Shown in pieces: positions 30,531-36,542 of a stretch of DNA of 36,542 nt. The stretch is from Tannerella forsythia. GTDB taxonomy: Bacteria > Bacteroidota > Bacteroidia > Bacteroidales > Tannerellaceae. Positions within the stretch are counted from its first letter, which is position 1. Every line of letters starts with the position of its first letter. A program made the translations under genes and the position numbers. The stretch spans positions 1 to 36,542 of the forward strand of contig NZ_RQYN01000029.1 in assembly GCF_003860135.1 (NCBI RefSeq), written 5' to 3'. A model generated the notes under the pieces. The model was not told the DNA's origin. It made no database searches and saw nothing but the letters and a program-made list of their open reading frames with translations.

Positions 30531-31766
30531 TCATTTTTGTCTTCTTATTTCGTGCATGATGTTGGCCGGTGGTCGACCGTTACGCAGTTCTTCGGCCATG
30601 AACATCATGGCCGGCTCGACGTGTGCAAAATAACGTTTTAATCCGGCACAGAGATAGTTCAAGCCATACTCGCCATCGGTCGATACGGCGATTCTGTTCT
30701 TCGGGCATTCGCCGTTGCACAATTTTAAGAAGCGGCAGGAGCGGCATTGTGTTGGCAGACCGTCCTGTTTATCGTTCCCGAAACGGCGTTGTTCGTCCGA
30801 GAGGGTCATTTCCACGAGCGTTTTTTCGTACAGGTTACCGCGCCGGTATTCGGGATAGACGAAATGGTCGCAGGCATAGACGTCGCCGTTATATTCCATG
30901 GCCAGCGCATGACCACATGTTTTCGCATAGATGCAGACGCCGGGAGGCTCACCGAGGGTACCTGCCAATGTGGCGTCGAAAAGCTGTATATAATATTGTC
31001 CCACATCGTGGCGTACCCATTCGTCGAACACCGCAATATAAAAATCGCCGTAAGCGATCGGATCGACCGACCAGGGTGCCAATTCACAGTCTTCCGGATG
31101 GTCGGCCGCCGTGAGCAGCTCGAGCCCGTCCGCACGGGTACCAAGTCGTTCGACAATCGGAGAGAATTGCATGTAGCGGCTACCGATCTCTTTGAAGAAG
31201 TGATACATTTCGAGCGGAAAACGCACGTTGTAATCGTGCAATACCGACAGCGTATTGAATTCCACTCCATGACGGTGCAACCGCTCGATGCCTCGCATGA
31301 CTCGGGCAAATGTACCCCGTCCCCCGCAATCCTTACGATAGCGGTCGTGCATCGTTTCCGGCCCATCAATGGAGATGCCGACCAGAAAATCGTTGTCTTT
31401 GAAGAAACGGCACCATTCGTCGTTAAGCAACAGCCCGTTCGTCTGGATACAATTCTGTATCTCCCGGCCCCGTCCGTATTGTCGTTGGAATTTCAGCGCT
31501 TTGCGGTAGAAGTCGAGACCTCGCAGCAGCGACTCGCCTCCGTGCCATGTGAATTGTACGAACGGGCTTGTCTGGCATTCAATATAGGCTTGGGTAAATC
31601 GTTCGAGGGTATCATCGGACATTCTGTTCTGCTTGCGTTCCTGATACAGTCCGCTTTTTTCGAGATAATAGCAATACTCGCAGTCCATATTACAGAGCGC
31701 GCCTACCGGCTTCGCCATCACGTAGATCGGAAACGAGAGCGGAGTGAAATACAGTGTCGGTTTCAT
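30531..31766 (-). CDS. Anaerobic sulfatase-maturating enzyme-like radical SAM/SPASM protein
   Basis: 411 residues from the ATG at 31766. The radical SAM cluster is CNMDCEYC (cysteines 25, 29, 32). The C-terminal SPASM domain has CIYAKTCGHALAMEYNGDVY and CRSCRFLKLCNGECP, the seven-cysteine pattern of AnSME that holds two extra Fe-S clusters. AnSME oxidises the active-site Ser/Cys of sulfatases to formylglycine without oxygen. No sulfatase gene is in this window, so the substrate must be encoded elsewhere. Other SPASM maturases (peptide modification) are less likely because the whole length is that of AnSME. Confidence 0.85.
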   Translation of the reverse strand: MKPTLYFTPLSFPIYVMAKPVGALCNMDCEYCYYLEKSGLYQERKQNRMSDDTLERFTQAYIECQTSPFVQFTWHGGESLLRGLDFYRKALKFQRQYGRGREIQNCIQTNGLLLNDEWCRFFKDNDFLVGISIDGPETMHDRYRKDCGGRGTFARVMRGIERLHRHGVEFNTLSVLHDYNVRFPLEMYHFFKEIGSRYMQFSPIVERLGTRADGLELLTAADHPEDCELAPWSVDPIAYGDFYIAVFDEWVRHDVGQYYIQLFDATLAGTLGEPPGVCIYAKTCGHALAMEYNGDVYACDHFVYPEYRRGNLYEKTLVEMTLSDEQRRFGNDKQDGLPTQCRSCRFLKLCNGECPKNRIAVSTDGEYGLNYLCAGLKRYFAHVEPAMMFMAEELRNGRPPANIMHEIRRQK

Positions 31767-31771
31767 AAGGG

Positions 31772-31779
31772 CAAAAGTA
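31772..31779 (-). promoter_or_regulatory. -7 element directly before the radical SAM gene
   Basis: Minus strand TACTTTTG, then five bases (cccct or similar A/T-poor spacer) and ATG at 31766. A start at or next to the ATG is likely. Confidence 0.5.
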
Positions 31780-31945
31780 CGGAATTTTCGCCGATGGCAA
31801 AGAGCGTCTTTCTTATACATTTATGAATAGAAGGTTTGAACGCGGATACATGGATTTAAGTCGTTGTTTTTTAATCTTTAGTGCGCTCGTCTCGCAATTA
31901 CGGAAAAATTTCCGCAATATATTTGTTTATCCGGTTTCTATATCG

Positions 31946-31953
31946 TACTTTTG
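31946..31953 (+). promoter_or_regulatory. -7 element of frdCAB
   Basis: TACTTTTG, with an AT-rich 54-nt leader to the ATG at 32008. Confidence 0.6.
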
Positions 31954-32007
31954 CGACATCAAAAGAAACGTTAAACCGAATAAATAAACATTTAAAACAA
32001 TTTGCTT

Positions 32008-32697
32008 ATGTGGTTACTAAAATCTTCTATCGGGAAAAAGCTGGTGATGAGTATATCCGGTATTTTCCTGGTTTTGTTTTTGCTGTTCCACTTGTCGATG
32101 AATGTGACGGCGGTCTTCTCGACCGACGCCTACAACATGATTTGTGGATTGCTGGGTGCGAACTGGTATGCGGTAGTGGCGACCATCGGTTTGGGAGCGA
32201 TTATTGCCATTCACTTTGTGTATGCGGTGATGCTGACGCTGCAAAACCGGAAGGCTCGCGGGAACGACCGTTATGCGGTGAATACGCGTCCTCAGGGAGT
32301 GAGCTGGGCTTCGCAGAACATGTTCGTGATCGGTGTGGTGGTCATTGGCTTTATGATTCTTCATTTTAGCCAGTTTTGGTACAAGATGATGTTTGCGGAA
32401 TTACTCGGACATCACGAAGTAGAGCTGGGTGGCAGTGTAGTGTCTCCGCAGGACGGGGCCGCGTTCATTCAGTATTATTTCAGCCAGTTATGGGTGGTGA
32501 TAGCCTACTTGATTTGGTATGTGGCCTTGTGGTTCCACCTCACACACGGTGTGTGGAGTGCGATTCACACCATCGGCTGGAACAATCACGTGTGGATGAA
32601 CCGTCTGAAAGTGATTAGCAATGTGGTGGCTACGCTTATCTTTTTGGGATATGCTTTTGTTACGCTCTTCTTCTATGTGAAAAGCCTGTGCGGCTAA
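32008..32697 (+). CDS. frdC: Fumarate reductase / succinate dehydrogenase cytochrome b
   Basis: 229 residues from the ATG at 32008 (the upstream TTG at 32002 is unlikely). Five membrane segments as in the single-subunit di-heme cytochrome of Wolinella-type enzymes (SdhC/FrdC, TIGR02046 group). Histidines in several helices (FHLSMNVTAVF, IAIHFVYAV, MILHFSQFW, LWFHLTHGVW) supply the heme ligands. It passes electrons from menaquinol to the FrdB clusters. It is the first gene of frdCAB, with 41 nt before frdA. Confidence 0.93.
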   Translation: MWLLKSSIGKKLVMSISGIFLVLFLLFHLSMNVTAVFSTDAYNMICGLLGANWYAVVATIGLGAIIAIHFVYAVMLTLQNRKARGNDRYAVNTRPQGVSWASQNMFVIGVVVIGFMILHFSQFWYKMMFAELLGHHEVELGGSVVSPQDGAAFIQYYFSQLWVVIAYLIWYVALWFHLTHGVWSAIHTIGWNNHVWMNRLKVISNVVATLIFLGYAFVTLFFYVKSLCG

Positions 32698-32738
32698 TAT
32701 GAACAAACAAGATGTAATTTCTTTTAAAAGCAATCGTT

Positions 32739-34679
32739 ATGAGTCAAATAAATTCAAAAATACCACAGGGGCCGTTAGCCGAGAAGTGGACCAATTATAA
32801 AGCACACCAGAAACTGGTAAACCCGGCCAACAAACGCCGTTTGGATATTATTGTCGTAGGTACCGGGCTCGCCGGCGCTTCGGCTGCCGCCTCGCTGGCC
32901 GAAATGGGGTTTAACGTATTTAATTTCTGTATTCAGGATTCGCCGCGTCGTGCGCACTCCATTGCTGCGCAGGGAGGTATCAATGCGGCCAAGAACTATC
33001 AGAACGACGGTGACTCGGTGTATCGTCTGTTCTACGACACGATTAAAGGGGGTGACTATCGGGCTCGTGAAGCCAACGTGTATCGTTTGGCCGAAGTATC
33101 GAACGCCATTATCGACCAGTGTGTGGCGCAGGGTGTACCTTTTGCCCGCGAATACGGCGGGTTGCTCGACAACCGTTCGTTCGGTGGGGCACAGGTATCG
33201 CGTACGTTCTATGCCCGCGGACAGACGGGACAGCAGTTGCTGCTGGGCGCTTACTCGGCGCTGAGCCGTCAGATCGGGCTGGGTAAAGTAAAGATGTACA
33301 CGCGTTATGAGATGCTCGATGTCGTAAAGATCGACGGACGTGCCCGCGGGATTCTGGCACGCAATTTAGTAACCGGTAAGATCGAACGCTTTGCGGCTCA
33401 CGCCGTAGTCGTAGCCACAGGCGGATATGTGAACACGTTCTTCCTATCGACGAACGCGATGGCCTCGAACGGATCGGCGGCATGGCAATGCTACAAGAAG
33501 GGAGCGTACTTCGCGAACCCGTGTATGGTACAGATTCACCCGACGTGTATTCCGGTACACGGCGAATTTCAGTCGAAGCTGACGCTGATGTCGGAGTCGT
33601 TGCGTAACGACGGACGTATCTGGGTGCCCAAAAAGAAAGAAGATGCCGAAGCGATTCGCGCCGGCAAACTGAGACCTACACAGATCAAAGAAGAAGACCG
33701 CGACTATTATCTGGAACGTCGGTATCCGGCGTTCGGTAACCTCGTGCCGCGCGACGTGGCTTCGCGCGCTGCCAAAGAACGTTGCGACGCCGGATTCGGC
33801 GTAGGAGCCGGTCAGGCCGTTTACCTCGACTTTGCCGACGCCATCAACCGTCTGGGGCGCGATGTGGTAGAAGCGCGTTACGGGAACCTCTTCCAAATGT
33901 ATGAAAAGATTGTGGACGATAATCCGTACGAAACTCCGATGATGATTTATCCGGCGCTCCACTACTCGATGGGCGGACTGTGGGTAGACTACGAACTGAT
34001 GACCAACATCCCCGGTCTGTTTGCCATCGGCGAAGCCAACTTCTCCGATCACGGAGCGAACCGTCTGGGAGCATCGGCCTTGATGCAAGGATTGGCCGAC
34101 GGTTATTTCGTGTTGCCGTATACGATTCAGAACTATCTGGCCGATCAGATTCAGGTGCCCCGTTTCAAGACCGACGCGCCGGAGTTTGTGGAAGCCGAGA
34201 AGCAGATTCAGGATCGGATCAACCGGTTGATGAATATCAAAGGAAAACGTTCGGTCGACAGTCTGCATAAAGAGCTGGGACACATTATGTGGGATCACGT
34301 CGGGATGGCGCGTAATGCCGAAGGGCTGAAAGAAGCCATCGAGATGTTGAAGAAACTGAAAAAAGAATTCTGGAGCAATGTACGCATTCCCGGCAGGGGC
34401 GACGACCTGAACGTAGAGCTTGAAAAGGCGTTGCGTCTGGCCGACTTTATCGAGATCGGTGAACTGATGGCGCACGACTCGTACGACCGTGCCGAATCGT
34501 GCGGCGGACATTTCCGCGAAGAGCACCAGACGTCGGAAGGTGAAGCGATGCGCCACGACGAAGAATTCTCGTATGTATCGTGCTGGGAATACCAGGGCGA
34601 AGACAAAGATCCGGTGATGCTGAAAGAACCGCTCGATTACGAGTTTGTCGTTCGTCAGCAGCGGAACTATAAGAATTAA
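32739..34679 (+). CDS. frdA: Fumarate reductase / succinate dehydrogenase flavoprotein
   Basis: 646 residues. The FAD site is [21 protein letters not shown] (shortened: [10 protein letters not shown]), and the covalent-FAD histidine is in [14 protein letters not shown] (about 71). The catalytic part includes [20 protein letters not shown] and an arginine in [18 protein letters not shown]. The whole length is normal for the Bacteroides enzyme, which reduces fumarate to succinate during anaerobic growth. Confidence 0.95.
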   Translation: MSQINSKIPQGPLAEKWTNYKAHQKLVNPANKRRLDIIVVGTGLAGASAAASLAEMGFNVFNFCIQDSPRRAHSIAAQGGINAAKNYQNDGDSVYRLFYDTIKGGDYRAREANVYRLAEVSNAIIDQCVAQGVPFAREYGGLLDNRSFGGAQVSRTFYARGQTGQQLLLGAYSALSRQIGLGKVKMYTRYEMLDVVKIDGRARGILARNLVTGKIERFAAHAVVVATGGYVNTFFLSTNAMASNGSAAWQCYKKGAYFANPCMVQIHPTCIPVHGEFQSKLTLMSESLRNDGRIWVPKKKEDAEAIRAGKLRPTQIKEEDRDYYLERRYPAFGNLVPRDVASRAAKERCDAGFGVGAGQAVYLDFADAINRLGRDVVEARYGNLFQMYEKIVDDNPYETPMMIYPALHYSMGGLWVDYELMTNIPGLFAIGEANFSDHGANRLGASALMQGLADGYFVLPYTIQNYLADQIQVPRFKTDAPEFVEAEKQIQDRINRLMNIKGKRSVDSLHKELGHIMWDHVGMARNAEGLKEAIEMLKKLKKEFWSNVRIPGRGDDLNVELEKALRLADFIEIGELMAHDSYDRAESCGGHFREEHQTSEGEAMRHDEEFSYVSCWEYQGEDKDPVMLKEPLDYEFVVRQQRNYKN

Positions 34680-34710
34680 GGAGTTTCACACAGCTTAAAA
34701 GAACAAGACA

Positions 34711-35466
34711 ATGGATAAAAATATCGATATAACCGTAAAAGTATGGCGCCAGCGAGGTCCGAAAGAAAAAGGCGCTTTTGAAACATATCCGCTCAAAGGA
34801 ATTTCTCAGGGCAGTTCGTTCCTCGAAATGCTGGATGTGCTCAACGAACAGTTGGTCAATGAAGGCAAAGAACCGGTCTTCTTCGATCACGATTGCCGCG
34901 AAGGTATCTGCGGGATGTGCTCATTATACATCAACGGCCATCCGCACGGCCCGGATTCGGCCATTACCACGTGCCAGTTGCACATGCGTAAGTTCGACGA
35001 CGGAGAGACAATTACCGTCGAGCCGTGGCGTTCGGCCGGTTTCCCGGTGATCCGTGACTTGACGGTCGACCGTCAGGCATACGACAAGATCATGCAGGCC
35101 GGAGGGTTCGTGTCCGTCAACACCGGTGGAGTACCCGATGCCAACGCGATTCCGATTCCGAAGAAAGATGCCGATCTGGCTATGGATGCGGCGGCCTGCA
35201 TCGGTTGCGGCGCTTGTGCGGCAGCCTGCAAGAATGGGTCGGCCATGTTGTTCGTGTCGGCCAAGGTCAGTCAGCTGGCTTTGCTCCCGCAGGGTAAGGT
35301 AGAAGCGGCCCGCCGTGCCAAAGCGATGGTAGCCAAGATGGACGAACTTGGGTTCGGAAACTGTACGAACACCCGTGCATGCGAAGTGGAATGTCCGAAA
35401 CAAATTTCGGTGACGAATATCGCCCGCATGAATCGCGAGTATCTCTCGGCCAAGTTCAAGGATTGA
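34711..35466 (+). CDS. frdB: Fumarate reductase / succinate dehydrogenase iron-sulfur protein
   Basis: 251 residues. The plant-type [2Fe-2S] site is C62, C67, C70 ([10 protein letters not shown]) with C88 (TTCQL). The second half has [11 protein letters not shown] (C163, C166, C169, C173) and then [13 protein letters not shown] (C218, C224, C228), enough for the [4Fe-4S] and [3Fe-4S] clusters. It connects FrdA to the cytochrome. It begins 31 nt after frdA and ends at the operon terminator. Confidence 0.95.
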   Translation: MDKNIDITVKVWRQRGPKEKGAFETYPLKGISQGSSFLEMLDVLNEQLVNEGKEPVFFDHDCREGICGMCSLYINGHPHGPDSAITTCQLHMRKFDDGETITVEPWRSAGFPVIRDLTVDRQAYDKIMQAGGFVSVNTGGVPDANAIPIPKKDADLAMDAAACIGCGACAAACKNGSAMLFVSAKVSQLALLPQGKVEAARRAKAMVAKMDELGFGNCTNTRACEVECPKQISVTNIARMNREYLSAKFKD

Positions 35467-35499
35467 TCGTAGACTCCCAAAGGAGTAAACCGTATGGTA

Positions 35500-35538
35500 A
35501 AAAGCCATCCCGCTTCGAGCGAGATGGCTTTCTCTTTT
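35500..35538 (+). terminator. Terminator of frdCAB
   Basis: aaagccatc and gatggcttt form the stem, with a further cgct/agcg pairing inside a one-base mismatch, followed by ctctttta. Confidence 0.8.
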
Positions 35539-35599
35539 ATACACGAGGTCGTTCGGAAATGTAATGTTAACATGCGAACGGAATTTGTTTGATGATTGA

Positions 35600-35732
35600 T
35601 TTATCCCAGATTCCGCAATAGAACAAATAAGAATGAATTTAATTCAGGCCTTCAGCCCTCCGAACAGGGTCCGGATGTCGATCCCCCACCCTGGCGGGAT
35701 AGGGCTGAAATAAAACGGGCTTTCAGCCCTTG
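35600..35732 (+). repeat. 133-bp repeat with ggctgaaa palindromes, copy 1
   Basis: The same 133 bp, clearly but not perfectly matching, is found at 36329-36461. Both begin with tttatccc.gattccgcaatag and contain ttcagccct, agggctgaa and gggctttcagccct, three mutually complementary stretches. It looks like a REP/BIME-type element. No ORF of its own. Confidence 0.75.
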
Positions 35733-36328
35733 TATGCTCTTCGGGGGTTGAGTTGTTGAAATGTTTATTTGTTGAGTTGTTGGCCTGTGAACATCCCCCC
35801 CTGCCCCCCCCCTTCAAAGGGGGAAGAGCGAAGCGAAGGAGGATGTCATCCCTTCAAAGGGGGAAAGCGTGGTACACGCCGAATCATGTACCCGGTATGA
35901 CAATTAACAATTGACAATTAAATAATGGACGTACGAATGTACGATACATAAAGGGGGGTTACCCCTATACACGGAGGGGTTATACCCTATACACGGAGGG
36001 GGTTATTGCATTAAATTAAGGGATGAAACCCGTCTCTCTCCCCCTTAAATCTCTCCTCAGAGAGGAGGCGGAATTACTCCTAATGCTTAAAAAACGGCTA
36101 CTGTGATAATTGCTTGAATCATTCAATCATGAGTCATTTTCAGCTCATAAAAACAAGCGTTCTTATCGTGATTACTGTTTGCCCCTCCCCTGCAAGAAGA
36201 AAATGCTGATCATAACGATGGATAAAAGGAGCTCAAACTTTCAATTTATTTTTCCGGACAGAAATAATTCCGGACACATTCCGCATACCGTCAAACGCCA
36301 CGTTCTCCTTAAAACCCGTACGCAAAAT
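35733..36328. other. Gene-free stretch between two repeat copies
   Basis: Contains C-rich and G-rich runs (35791-35825 and 35855-35865), the copy of the left-edge repeat at 35853-35890, a two-unit repeat ggggttaYaccctatacacgga at 35955-36000, and otherwise nothing I can assign. The frame at 36110-36442 runs into the second repeat and has no family features. Confidence 0.5.
35853..35890. repeat. Copy of the left-edge repeat
   Basis: 32 of 38 bases identical to 74-111, in the same orientation. Confidence 0.6.
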
Positions 36329-36461
36329 TTTATCCCGGATTCCGCAATAGGACAAATCATAATGAATTTCATTCAGGCTTTCAGCCCTCTAAATAGGGTG
36401 CGGACATCAATACCCCACCCTTACGGGATGGGGCTGAAATAATTCGGGCTTTCAGCCCTTG
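36329..36461 (+). repeat. 133-bp repeat, copy 2
   Basis: Equal in length to copy 1 and in the same orientation. Starts tttatcccggattccgcaat and ends in gggctttcagcccttg. Confidence 0.75.
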
Positions 36462-36518
36462 GTTAAATAATTGTCAATGGTCGTACATTTGTACTTTTGT
36501 AAATAATTCAATAATTAC

Positions 36519-36526
36519 TAACTTTG
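36519..36526 (+). promoter_or_regulatory. -7 element before the last gene
   Basis: TAACTTTG eight bases ahead of the ATG at 36535. A second match, TACTTTTG, lies at 36492-36499. Confidence 0.5.
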
Positions 36527-36534
36527 ATATCAGC

Positions 36535-36542
36535 ATGGACAA
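36535..36542 (+). CDS. Possible start of a gene cut by the window end
   Basis: ATGGACAA behind a good -7 element. Only two codons are inside the window, so nothing can be said about the product. Confidence 0.3.

Noticed and set aside
30747-31826. 359-codon plus-strand frame
   Set aside because: It lies antisense to the radical SAM gene whose motifs are certain; the product has no recognisable domain and low-complexity composition typical of a shadow frame.
33444-34556. 370-codon minus-strand frame
   Set aside because: Antisense to frdA; open only because of frdA codon bias.
36110-36442. 110-codon ORF at the right end
   Set aside because: Its last third is the 133-bp repeat, its composition is not protein-like, and no promoter or RBS is evident.
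1-36542. tRNA, rRNA, CRISPR array or intact insertion sequence
   Set aside because: I looked for cloverleaf/CCA ends, 28-37 bp repeats with regular spacers and transposase motifs, and found none that I could support.

Overview
The window looks like chromosome of an anaerobic Bacteroidales bacterium, probably in the Tannerella / Parabacteroides / Porphyromonas neighbourhood. The reasons are the many promoters of the Bacteroidetes type (TAnnTTTG instead of a sigma70 -10 box), a three-gene cytochrome-b type fumarate reductase (frdCAB), an anaerobic sulfatase-maturase-like radical SAM protein, a cell-surface protein with a type IX secretion-like C-terminal domain, and several Bacteroidetes families (DUF3575, DUF4374, CarboxypepD_reg TonB receptors). 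The genus is inferred, not proven.

Layout. 1-4000: DUF3575 envelope protein, an mlaE-mlaF lipid-transport pair, and on the minus strand an MBL-fold hydrolase followed by a glyoxalase-like protein. 4300-21400: a 17-kb run of genes all on the plus strand behind one good promoter. It holds two related small membrane proteins, an ICMT-type methyltransferase, a 66-codon small ORF fused by ATGA overlap to a TonB-dependent receptor, a DUF4374 surface lipoprotein, two soluble SAM methyltransferases, two half-ABC transporters of the exporter fold, a small beta-barrel-like protein, a VOC protein and an alpha/beta hydrolase. TonB receptor + DUF4374 + a pair of exporter-fold ABC half-transporters reads best as an uptake system for an iron chelate or other metallophore, with methylating and hydrolysing enzymes attached. 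I regard this as the candidate undescribed system.

The same run is full of repeats: 7-bp units in almost every gap (one array has become the C-terminal tail of a protein), ten exact-length 21-bp units, two 101-bp MITE-like elements and two 75-bp hairpin repeats. The end of the second ABC gene occurs three times, and two AT-rich foreign modules (a VOC lipoprotein; an ABC-2 exporter) sit between the copies, as if each had entered by recombination at that gene end.

21450-30400: glutaminase, DUF4198 protein plus CDF metal exporter, ribF, argE-like M20 peptidase, a flippase, thiamine pyrophosphokinase (minus strand) and a five-repeat Big_2 surface protein. The DUF4198 promoter and the 17-kb operon promoter share a TAGGGATT box at exactly the same distance (29 bp) from the -7 element, linking them as a possible metal-responsive regulon. 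30500-35500: AnSME-like radical SAM gene (minus) and frdCAB with a clear terminator. 35500-36542: about 1 kb of repeats without a gene, then the first codons of a gene that runs off the window.
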